A stretch of DNA of 6,592 bases, from contig CALACW010000105.1 in NCBI GenBank assembly GCA_937890355.1, positions 1 to 6,592 on the forward strand, written 5' to 3'. The translations under genes and the position numbers were made by a program. The stretch is from CALACW01 sp002431305. GTDB lineage: Bacteria > Bacillota > Clostridia > Oscillospirales > Acutalibacteraceae. The notes under the pieces were generated by a model that was not told the DNA's origin, did not search any database, and saw nothing but the letters and a program-made list of their open reading frames with translations. This document shows positions 1 to 5,399 of the stretch, piece by piece. The number at the start of each line of letters is the position of its first letter. Positions within the stretch are counted from its first letter, which is position 1.

Positions 1-56
1 AATAAAATATTTAAGAATTATTTTTATTTTTAAAATAAAATAATAGATATCGGTGT
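1..56. other. A/T-rich non-coding edge
   Basis: This stretch is almost entirely A and T and holds an imperfect palindrome at about 18-43, where T-rich and A-rich arms differ by one extra T. I see no ORF, ribosome site or promoter that can be assigned. It may be the 3' flank of a gene lying left of the window. Confidence 0.4.
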
Positions 57-93
57 AATAAAAAATGCCCCGACCGGTACAATACGGAACGGG
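57..93 (-). terminator. Leftward intrinsic terminator
   Basis: CCCG (69-72) pairs with CGGG (90-93) and CCG (74-76) with CGG (85-87), separated by a small A/AA internal loop and closed by an 8-base loop. Read on the minus strand, the hairpin is followed within a few bases by six U residues (60-65). The plus-strand 3' side has no U tract, so the orientation is leftward. No minus-strand gene ends directly at it. It may back up the rubrerythrin terminator or insulate a gene left of the window. Confidence 0.5.
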
Positions 94-97
94 ACAC

Positions 98-125
98 TTG
101 ACAAAAATATACTTTGTGATATAAT
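98..125 (+). promoter_or_regulatory. Strong sigma-A promoter, extended -10
   Basis: A perfect -35 TTGACA (98-103) and a perfect -10 TATAAT (120-125) are 16 bp apart, and TG at 117-118 makes an extended -10. Transcription should begin near 132 and run rightward. No ORF with a ribosome site follows before the terminator at 181-227, so the promoter appears to drive a short non-coding transcript. Confidence 0.75.
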
Positions 126-131
126 ATAAGT

Positions 132-227
132 GAAATAAGGCAAACCCGACGATAAACGGTTAGCCCTGTTCAATTAGCGAAAAAAAATAACCGCTAACTT
201 TGTAAGGGTGTGGCGGTTATTTTTTTT
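132..227 (+). ncRNA. Candidate small RNA or orphan leader, about 95 nt
   Basis: This is the predicted transcript between a near-consensus promoter and an intrinsic terminator. It has no start codon with a Shine-Dalgarno site and no coding potential that I can see. The 5' hairpin pairs GGC (139-141) with GCC (163-165) and AACC (143-146) with GGTT (158-161) across an A-A mismatch, with an 11-base loop. The 5' strand of the terminator (CCGCTAAC, 191-198) can instead pair with GGTTAGC (158-164) or TTAGCG (174-179), which is the logic of a terminator/antiterminator switch. However, no gene follows on the plus strand. I do not recognise a known RNA family. It could be a regulatory sRNA, a riboswitch whose gene was lost, or an attenuated remnant. 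Confidence 0.5.
181..227 (+). terminator. Intrinsic terminator of the short leftmost transcript
   Basis: ATAACCGC (187-194) pairs with GCGGTTAT (213-220), extended by an A tract (181-186) against a U tract (221-227). Inside the stem, ACTTT (197-201) can pair with AGGGT (205-209) using G-U pairs. Because both flanks are homopolymeric, it should also stop minus-strand transcription. Confidence 0.8.
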
Positions 228-257
228 AATGCTGAAATTATGCAGAAAAAAGCAACA

Positions 258-300
258 CAAAAACGAGACGTTTCCTTTTTCGGGAAGCGTCTCGTTTTTT
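258..300 (-). terminator. Terminator downstream of rubrerythrin (bidirectional)
   Basis: CGAGACG (264-270) pairs with CGTCTCG (288-294). The stem continues inward with TTTCC (271-275) against GGAAG (283-287), leaving a 7-base loop. A residues before and T residues after the stem give U tracts in both directions. It lies 34 bases past the stop codon of the leftward rubrerythrin gene, which is its most likely client. Confidence 0.85.
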
Positions 301-333
301 ATCGTAGAAAACAATATTTATATTTTCTAAGCC

Positions 334-882
334 TTACTTATTGAAGTATCTCTTCAAAAGTCCCTCGAAAGCCTTTCCGTGTCTCGCCTCGTCTCTTGCC
401 ATCTCGTGAACGGTATCATGGATAGCGTCGAGTCCGAGCTCCTTAGCAAGCTTAGCAAGCTCGAATTTGCCGAGAGTTGCGCCGTTTTCCGCTTCTGCTC
501 TCATTTCGAGATTCTTCTTTGTCGAGTCGGTGATAACCTCGCCGAGCATTTCGGCGAACTTAGCAGCATGCTCCGCCTCTTCGTAAGCGGCTTTTTCCCA
601 GTAGAGACCGATCTCGGGATAACCCTCTCTGTGAGCGACCCTCGCCATTGCAAGGTACATGCCGACCTCGGAACATTCGCCGTTGAAGTTAGCGCGAAGT
701 CCTTCAATGATTCTGTCATCAGTGCCGTTTGCAACGCCTACTACATGCTCTGCCGCCCAAACTTTATTGTCGTCTTTAAGCTCGGTGAACTTGCTGCCGG
801 GAGCATGACACTGGGGACATTCCTTGGGAGGTTCGTCTCCCTCATAAACATAACCGCATACGGGACATACCCATTTTTTCAT
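334..882 (-). CDS. rbr: Reverse rubrerythrin (N-terminal rubredoxin domain), peroxide reductase
   Basis: This 182-residue cytosolic protein should reduce hydrogen peroxide, using electrons passed through its rubredoxin iron to a diiron site. The rubredoxin-like knuckles C6-P-V-C9-G-Y and C22-P-Q-C25 come first. A ferritin-like four-helix domain follows, with likely diiron ligands E69 (GECSEVGMY), E102xxH105 (EEAEH), E130/E132, and E165xxH168 (DEARHGK). Classical rubrerythrins carry rubredoxin at the C-terminus, so this order marks the reverse type, known as an NADH-dependent peroxidase component in Clostridium acetobutylicum. The start at 882 is chosen over the in-frame ATG at 897 because GGAGG (891-895) sits 8 bases ahead of it and overlaps the longer N-terminus. 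It lies 48 bases downstream of perR and is probably co-transcribed and PerR-repressed. All expected ligands appear present. Confidence 0.93.
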   Translation of the reverse strand: MKKWVCPVCGYVYEGDEPPKECPQCHAPGSKFTELKDDNKVWAAEHVVGVANGTDDRIIEGLRANFNGECSEVGMYLAMARVAHREGYPEIGLYWEKAAYEEAEHAAKFAEMLGEVITDSTKKNLEMRAEAENGATLGKFELAKLAKELGLDAIHDTVHEMARDEARHGKAFEGLLKRYFNK

Positions 883-930
883 AATAATTACCTCCATGGA
901 AAATTTAGATTTTGTATTTTTATTTTTATA

Positions 931-1341
931 TTAAATAAGCCTTTCGGCATTATTTACGCACTCCGGGCAAAGCCCGTAGAAAACAAGAGAGTGATATCTG
1001 ACCGTACCGCCGAATTCATTTTGCACCTCGCTGTCGAGGACGGAATCCTCGTTAAAACAGTCGAGGTCGAGAACCCTCGCGCAGTTTTCGCATACGAAAT
1101 GCGTATGAGGCTTCGTGTTGCCGTCGAAACGCTCCTGCGAATTTACGAACCCTACGCTTATCGCCTCGCCGTCGGAGATAAACTCGTTGAGATTGCGGTA
1201 GACCGTCGCAAGACTCAAATCCGGGATATCGTGCTTTAACTTAGTGTGAAGCATCTCCGCGCTGGGGTGCTCCTTTGTATTCATAAGCGCCTCGCGGATG
1301 GCGTCGCGTTTTTTGCTGTGCTTTTTCGGCTTTTGAGTCAT
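931..1341 (-). CDS. perR: Fur-family peroxide-responsive repressor PerR
   Basis: This 136-residue metal-dependent repressor should switch off oxidative-stress genes until peroxide oxidises its metal-binding histidines. The winged-helix DNA-binding half contains the recognition segment L44-A-T-V-Y-R-N-L. From recalled alignment to Bacillus subtilis PerR, the regulatory metal ligands H37, D85, H91, H93 and D104 correspond to H25, D73, H79, H81 and D92. An aspartate at the last position favours PerR over Fur. The structural zinc site is C84xxC87 plus C125xxC128. The start is supported by AGAGGT (1348-1353) six bases upstream. The next gene is a reverse rubrerythrin, a typical PerR target in clostridia. 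The promoter carries a palindromic operator, suggesting autoregulation. Fur or Zur function is less likely given the conserved PerR residues and the neighbour. Confidence 0.9.
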   Translation of the reverse strand: MTQKPKKHSKKRDAIREALMNTKEHPSAEMLHTKLKHDIPDLSLATVYRNLNEFISDGEAISVGFVNSQERFDGNTKPHTHFVCENCARVLDLDCFNEDSVLDSEVQNEFGGTVRYHSLVFYGLCPECVNNAERLI

Positions 1342-1355
1342 TATGTTACCTCTAA

Positions 1356-1387
1356 ATGATAATAATTATTGTTTTCGTTATTATCAT
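1356..1387. promoter_or_regulatory. Putative PerR operator (inverted repeat with Per-box-like core)
   Basis: ATGATAATAA (1356-1365) and TTATTATCAT (1378-1387) form a perfect 10-bp inverted repeat 12 bases apart. The segment 1357-1371 also matches the 7-1-7 Per box TTATAATnATTATAA at 11 of 14 positions, and 1361-1370 is a perfect palindrome. The repeat overlaps the -10 box and the predicted start site of perR, where a bound repressor would block RNA polymerase. The assignment to PerR is inferred from position and similarity. Confidence 0.65.
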
Positions 1388-1411
1388 ATCACAAAGAAAT
1401 CGATTTGTAAA
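1383..1411 (-). promoter_or_regulatory. perR-rbr promoter
   Basis: On the minus strand, TTTACA (1406-1411) and TATGAT (1383-1388) are separated by exactly 17 bp. A TG one base upstream of the -10 box gives an extended -10. The start site is predicted near 1376, about 35 bases before the perR start codon. The -10 box lies within the right arm of the inverted repeat. Confidence 0.75.
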
Positions 1412-1443
1412 GACTTTTTTGAAAAAAATTTAAAAAAATCGGG

Positions 1444-1472
1444 TTGACAATTTTTTTCGACATATATATAAT
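1444..1472 (+). promoter_or_regulatory. Consensus promoter of the aspS-gatC/gatA/gatB operon
   Basis: A perfect TTGACA (1444-1449) and a perfect TATAAT (1467-1472) are 17 bp apart, and transcription is predicted to start near 1479. The 32 bases upstream (1412-1443) are runs of A and T resembling an UP element and also separate this promoter from the divergent perR promoter. A strong constitutive promoter suits a leader that controls expression by attenuation. Confidence 0.85.
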
Positions 1473-1582
1473 GATATTAAATTGAATACATCCTATAAAG
1501 ACTGCGACGGGAAGAGTAGTGTATACAGACGATTCAAAGAGAGCCGGCGGCGCTGGAAAGCCGGCAGTCCGGTATATGTGAA

Positions 1583-1586
1583 GAAC
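1583..1586 (+). promoter_or_regulatory. T-box specifier: overlapping GAA (Glu) and AAC (Asn) codons
   Basis: After the S-turn GAA on the 3' side of stem I, the loop reads GAACA before the TCCC helix strand. AAC at 1584-1586, followed by A, fits the usual specifier-plus-purine pattern and would read tRNA-Asn. GAA at 1583-1585, one base earlier, would read tRNA-Glu. The position was located by hand-folding stem I. Confidence 0.75.
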
Positions 1587-1751
1587 ATCCCCGAGTCTCT
1601 GTCCGAACGGTTTATTTTTTAAATTCAAGTAGGCGCAGACGTGTAAGGAGCGTTAATCCTTACGTTATCGGATTATTATATTATTAACCTGAATCCCGTA
1701 ACGGCAGAGCGGGCGCGAAAGCGTCACGGTGGGTGGTACCGCGGAGATTAT

Positions 1752-1799
1752 GCTTCGTCCCATAATTCTTATGAATTATCGGACGGGGCTTTTTATTTT
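1752..1799 (+). terminator. T-box regulated intrinsic terminator
   Basis: GCTTCGTCC (1752-1760) pairs with GGACGGGGC (1781-1789). A C-C mismatch and ATAATTC (1762-1768) pairing GAATTAT (1773-1779) complete the stem over a 4-base loop, and a U-rich run (1790-1799) follows. The 5' strand shares CGTCCC (1756-1761) with the antiterminator, so the two structures exclude each other. Confidence 0.92.
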
Positions 1800-1815
1800 C
1801 CCCGAATATTAAGAC

Positions 1816-1831
1816 AGGAGGAATTGTTTTG
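1816..1831 (+). promoter_or_regulatory. Shine-Dalgarno site that sets a TTG start
   Basis: A full AGGAGG (1816-1821) lies 7 bases before TTG at 1829-1831. The encoded N-terminus (MRRTIYCG) matches the usual beginning of bacterial AspRS (E. coli MRTEYCG), so the rare TTG start is well supported. Another TTG at 1824 is out of frame. Confidence 0.85.
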
Positions 1832-3913
1832 AGAAGAACGATATACTGCGGACTTGTCCGCGAGAGCCATATCGGTCAGCGAATCACGGTCACAGGCTGG
1901 ATGCTGACAAAGCGCGATATGGGCGGTGTTATTTTCCTTGATTTAAGAGACAGAGAGGGCGTTTTGCAGGTAGTATGCAACGCGCAGAATTTATCAAGCG
2001 AAGAGTTCAGCGTTGCCGAGAGTCTGCGTAACCAGTCCGTCGTGCTGTGCGAGGGCGTTGTCAGACTCCGCGACGAGGAGACTGTAAATGAAAAGATAGT
2101 AACGGGTACCGTCGAACTTATGGCTGATAAAATCGAGCTTATTTCGACGAGCGAAACGCTCCCGTTCTCGCTTGACGACGACGCACAGATAAGAGAGGAT
2201 TTGAGACTTAAATACAGATTCCTCGATTTGCGCCGTCCCGTTATGATTAATAATTTAAAAATAAGACATAAGATTCAAAAGGTTACGGAGGATTATCTCG
2301 ACAAAGAGGGCTTTCTCTGCGTTGAAACCCCCATGCTTATGAAGTCGACTCCCGAGGGCGCGAGAGACTACATAGTCCCCAGCCGTGTTCACCCCGGCAT
2401 GTTCTATGCGCTTCCGCAGTCGCCTCAGATATTCAAGCAGATTCTCATGGTCGGCGGTATTGATAAATACTATCAGGTCGCCCGATGCTTCAGAGACGAG
2501 GATTTGAGAGCCGACAGACAGCCCGAGTTTACGCAGGTCGACATGGAGATGTCATTCGTAGACCAGGAGGATGTTCTTATTCATCTTGAAAAATTATTCA
2601 AACATATATTCAAAGAGATAAAGGGCGTCGAGTATACCGAAACGTTTCCCCGCCTTACGTGGACGGAATGTATGGATGTGTACGGAAGCGACAAGCCCGA
2701 TTTGAGATTCGGTCTGCCGATAGTTGATATTACCGATATAGCCAAAACGTGCAGTTTCTCCGTATTCAGAAAAGCCGCAGATTCCGGCGGAGTCGTCAGA
2801 GCGATCAATGTAAAAGGCGGTGCGGAGTTTACGCGTACCGTAATCGAGAATCTGACCGAAAAAGCGACCTCCTACGGCGCAAAGGGCATGGCGTGGATCG
2901 CGATAAGACCCGACGGCGAGATTTATTCGCTTCTTACGAAATTCTTTGCAAAAGAGGATATCGACGCTATCGTAAAGGCTGTTAAGGCTGAACCCGGCGA
3001 CTTCATTCTCTTCTGCGCGGACAAACTCGCGGCGGTAAGACGCGTTCTCGGCAATTTAAGACTCGACGTTGCCGACATTCAGCATTTAAGAAATAAAGAC
3101 GATTATAAATTTATGATAGTCACCGACTTCCCGCAGTTCGAGTGGAGCGACGAGGAAAACAGATTCATGGCGACTCATCACCCGTTTACAATGCCGTATG
3201 AGGAGGACGTTCAGTACTTAATGACCGATCCCGGCAGAGTCAGAGCGCAGGCGTACGACGTAGTATTAAACGGTATCGAGCTGGGAAGCGGAAGCGTCAG
3301 AATTCATAAACCCGACGTTCAGACCAAGATGTTCGAGGCTCTCGGATTTACCGACGAGCAGATTGAAGACCGTTTCGGCTTCATGGTCAACGCGTTCAAA
3401 TACGGTACGCCTCCGCACGCGGGATTTGCATTCGGTCTTGACAGATTCGTAATGCTTATGGTCGGCGCTGATTCATTAAGAGACGTTATCGCGTTCCCGA
3501 AGACGAAAGACGCGTCCTGTCCGCTCACCGGCGCGCCCGACTACGTAGACCCCGCACAGCTTGAAGTTTTGAATTTAGGCTCCGCATTAGAAAAACACGA
3601 GAGCGAAGCAAAAGAAGAAAAGAAAAAGAAATCGGTAGAAATAGACGTTGACGCGGTCGCAAATCTTGCAAGATTAAGCCTCTCCGAGGACGAGAAAAAG
3701 AGCATGAAGAAAGAACTCGGCTCGATTATCGATTTTGCCGACACGCTCGCGGGAATCGACACGTCCGACGTTGACATAACCGCTCACGTTGTTCCCATGA
3801 GCAACGTTTTCAGACCCGACGAGGTCACGAATAAACCCGACAGAGACGAGCTTCTCGCAAATGCCCCCGCGAAAGAGGACGGATGCGTGTTCGTTCCTCA
3901 GGTAGTGGAGTAA
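1829..3913 (+). CDS. aspS-gatC: AspRS-GatC fusion: aspartyl-tRNA synthetase joined to amidotransferase subunit C
   Basis: This 694-residue protein should attach Asp to tRNA-Asp, and probably to tRNA-Asn, and supply the GatC part of the amidotransferase. Residues 1-105 form the OB-fold anticodon domain. The class II catalytic core has motif 2 at 218-238 (FRDEDLRADRQPEFTQVD) and motif 3 around GLDR (536-539), with the bacterial GAD insertion at roughly 290-420. The synthetase ends near residue 585, the usual bacterial length. A charged linker (586-601, ending KKKK) leads into a complete GatC domain (602-694: EIDVDAVANLARLSL, VVPMSNVFRPDEV, C-terminal FVPQVVE). No in-frame ATG with a ribosome site precedes the GatC part, so it appears to be one polypeptide. 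M31 in the anticodon-recognition loop is neither the Leu of discriminating nor the His of non-discriminating enzymes. gatA follows 12 bases downstream. Confidence 0.95.
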   Translation: MRRTIYCGLVRESHIGQRITVTGWMLTKRDMGGVIFLDLRDREGVLQVVCNAQNLSSEEFSVAESLRNQSVVLCEGVVRLRDEETVNEKIVTGTVELMADKIELISTSETLPFSLDDDAQIREDLRLKYRFLDLRRPVMINNLKIRHKIQKVTEDYLDKEGFLCVETPMLMKSTPEGARDYIVPSRVHPGMFYALPQSPQIFKQILMVGGIDKYYQVARCFRDEDLRADRQPEFTQVDMEMSFVDQEDVLIHLEKLFKHIFKEIKGVEYTETFPRLTWTECMDVYGSDKPDLRFGLPIVDITDIAKTCSFSVFRKAADSGGVVRAINVKGGAEFTRTVIENLTEKATSYGAKGMAWIAIRPDGEIYSLLTKFFAKEDIDAIVKAVKAEPGDFILFCADKLAAVRRVLGNLRLDVADIQHLRNKDDYKFMIVTDFPQFEWSDEENRFMATHHPFTMPYEEDVQYLMTDPGRVRAQAYDVVLNGIELGSGSVRIHKPDVQTKMFEALGFTDEQIEDRFGFMVNAFKYGTPPHAGFAFGLDRFVMLMVGADSLRDVIAFPKTKDASCPLTGAPDYVDPAQLEVLNLGSALEKHESEAKEEKKKKSVEIDVDAVANLARLSLSEDEKKSMKKELGSIIDFADTLAGIDTSDVDITAHVVPMSNVFRPDEVTNKPDRDELLANAPAKEDGCVFVPQVVE
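3632..3910 (+). other. gatC: GatC domain of the fusion protein
   Basis: Residues 602-694 match a full-length stand-alone GatC (about 95 residues): the N-terminal VANLARLSLSEDE helix, the central FADTLAGIDTSDVDITAHV segment, and the RPDEV...LLANAP...FVPQVVE tail that wraps the GatA-GatB interface in known structures. The upstream linker DNA (3607-3631) is very A-rich but stays open in frame. Without a separate gatC in the operon, this domain is presumably the only GatC supplied here. Confidence 0.9.
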
Positions 3914-3925
3914 GGAGGCTGAACG

Positions 3926-5377
3926 ATGGATATACGTAAATTAACGGTTGAACAGTTAAGCTCAATGCTTAAAAACAAAGAGATATCTTCTTACGAACTT
4001 ACGAAAGAATATCTTGAATACGCCAAGAACTCCGACGAAAAAATAGGCGCGTACCTGCGTTTCTGCGAGGACGCGGCTTTTGACGGCGCGAAGAAAGCCG
4101 ACGAGAAAATTGCCCGCGGAGAGTCGTCCGCTCTTACGGGAATTCCGTACGGACTTAAAGATAATATATGCACAAAGGGCGAGATTACGTCGTGCGCTTC
4201 GAAAATGCTCGAAAATTTCGTTCCGCCTTATAATGCGTTCGTTTATAATAAATTAAACGGCGAGGGTGCGGTAATGCTCGGCAAAACGAACATGGACGAA
4301 TTCGCAATGGGTTCGACGAATGAGAATTCCGCGTTCAAGACAGTTCACAATCCGAGAGATTTAACCCGCGTACCCGGCGGAAGCTCGGGCGGTTCGGCGG
4401 CTGCGGTCGCTTCGAACGAGGCTGTGTTCGCGCTCGGTTCTGACACCGGCGGTTCCATACGTCAGCCCGCCGCGTTCTGCGGAGTTGTCGGAATGAAGCC
4501 GACTTACGGTTCCGTTTCGAGAAACGGACTCGTTGCGTTCGCTTCGTCGCTCGATCAGATAGGACCTCTTACGAAGACTGTTAAGGATTCCGCGATAGTT
4601 CTTAACGCAATAGCCGGACATGATAAGCTCGATTCCACGTCCGTTGACAGAGAACCCGGCAATCTTTCGGAGGATATCGGCAAGGACGTAAAGGGTATGA
4701 AAATCGCTCTGCCCAAAGAGTATTTCGGCGAGGGTATCGGCGAGGATGTAAAGTCCGCGGTTCTTAACGCCGCTAAATTATATGAGAAAATGGGAGCCGT
4801 TGTCGAGGAAGTTTCGATTCCGACAATGAAATACGCGCTTCCCGCGTACTACGTTATTTCCTCGGCCGAGGCTTCGTCCAATCTTTCGAGATTCGACGGC
4901 GTACGTTACGGTTACAGGTCGAAAAATTACGAGGATATCACCGAGCTTTATAAGAATACGAGAAGCGAGGGCTTCGGCAGCGAGGTCAAGAGACGTATAA
5001 TGCTCGGATGCTTCGCGTTAAGCTCTGGTTATTACGACGCTTATTATAAAAAGGCATTGCAGGTCAGAACGCTTATCATGCGCGACTTTAACAATATATT
5101 CAAGGATTATTCGTGCATACTTTCTCCCGTCGCTCCGACCGCCGCTTATAAATTAAATGAGAAAACGAGCGATCCGCTCGAGATGTACATGGGCGATATC
5201 TACACCGTTCCCGTAAACATAGCCGGTATTCCCGCGCTGAGTATGCCGTGCGGCGAGGATAAGGACGGTATGCCCGTAGGCATGCAGCTGCTGGGCAAGG
5301 CATTCGACGAGAAAACGCTGTACAGATTAGGTTATGCGTTCGAGCGTGAGACCGGCGCGTATCATCTTAATAAATAA
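3926..5377 (+). CDS. gatA: Asp-tRNA(Asn)/Glu-tRNA(Gln) amidotransferase subunit A
   Basis: GatA is the glutaminase of GatCAB: it releases ammonia from glutamine (or asparagine) and feeds it through a tunnel to GatB, where the mischarged aminoacyl-tRNA is amidated. The 483-residue length is normal for the family. The amidase-signature Ser-cisSer-Lys triad is visible as K78 (GLKDN), S153 (GGSSGGS) and S177 (GSDTGGSIRQ), one residue offset from Staphylococcus aureus K79, S154 and S178. The TNMDEFAMGS and GMKPTYGSVSR segments are also typical. The start at 3926 has AAGGAGG (3912-3918) seven bases upstream, and this site overlaps the stop codon of the preceding gene, so translation is probably coupled. 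It is co-transcribed under the T-box. No defect is seen. Confidence 0.97.
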   Translation: MDIRKLTVEQLSSMLKNKEISSYELTKEYLEYAKNSDEKIGAYLRFCEDAAFDGAKKADEKIARGESSALTGIPYGLKDNICTKGEITSCASKMLENFVPPYNAFVYNKLNGEGAVMLGKTNMDEFAMGSTNENSAFKTVHNPRDLTRVPGGSSGGSAAAVASNEAVFALGSDTGGSIRQPAAFCGVVGMKPTYGSVSRNGLVAFASSLDQIGPLTKTVKDSAIVLNAIAGHDKLDSTSVDREPGNLSEDIGKDVKGMKIALPKEYFGEGIGEDVKSAVLNAAKLYEKMGAVVEEVSIPTMKYALPAYYVISSAEASSNLSRFDGVRYGYRSKNYEDITELYKNTRSEGFGSEVKRRIMLGCFALSSGYYDAYYKKALQVRTLIMRDFNNIFKDYSCILSPVAPTAAYKLNEKTSDPLEMYMGDIYTVPVNIAGIPALSMPCGEDKDGMPVGMQLLGKAFDEKTLYRLGYAFERETGAYHLNK

Positions 5378-5399
5378 CGGACGAAAGGAGAGAGTTTAA

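Larger units (their letters stand above)
1480..1800 (+). promoter_or_regulatory. T-box riboswitch leader of the transamidation operon
   Basis: This leader senses uncharged tRNA and lets transcription continue when charging is low. Stem I starts with AGACT (1499-1503) pairing AGTCT (1594-1598), followed by a GA-type kink and GGGA (1509-1512) pairing TCCC (1588-1591). The S-turn has AGTA at 1515-1518 opposite GAA (1580-1582). The apical helix GCCGGC (1543-1548) pairs with 1560-1565. A stem III hairpin pairs 1643-1649 with 1657-1663. The antiterminator uses GGG (1731-1733), the bulge TGGTACC (1734-1740) and GCG (1741-1743), pairing with CGTCCC (1756-1761). The bulge base U1737 can pair with discriminator A73 or G73. 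The specifier loop contains GAAC (1583-1586), so Asn (AAC) and possibly Glu (GAA) are sensed, which fits the genes downstream. Confidence 0.95.

Noticed and set aside
139..165. Cyclic-di-GMP (GEMM-I) riboswitch, suggested by GGCAAACC
   Set aside because: The other conserved blocks, notably GACGCAAAGC and the distal tetraloop-receptor half, are missing, and no downstream gene exists. The resemblance is limited to one short string.
882..897. Longer rubrerythrin start at 897 (five extra residues)
   Set aside because: The GGAGG ribosome site at 891-895 would lie inside the coding sequence. The ATG at 882 is correctly spaced from it and gives the usual MKKWVCPVCGY start.
379..1239. A 286-codon plus-strand open frame
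   Set aside because: It lies antisense across both the rubrerythrin and perR genes, which have clear family motifs. It has no supporting ribosome site and its translation looks like no known protein. It is a shadow frame.
1389..1628. A 79-codon minus-strand open frame opposite the T-box leader
   Set aside because: It is antisense to a highly structured T-box RNA and spans its promoter. It has no motif and is explained by the leader sequence.
3584..3640. Separate gatC start codon or programmed frameshift in the A-rich linker
   Set aside because: No in-frame ATG or GTG with a Shine-Dalgarno site is present between the synthetase and the GatC domain. The run reads G-AAA-AAG, not the canonical A-AAA-AAG slippery heptamer, and the frame is continuous.
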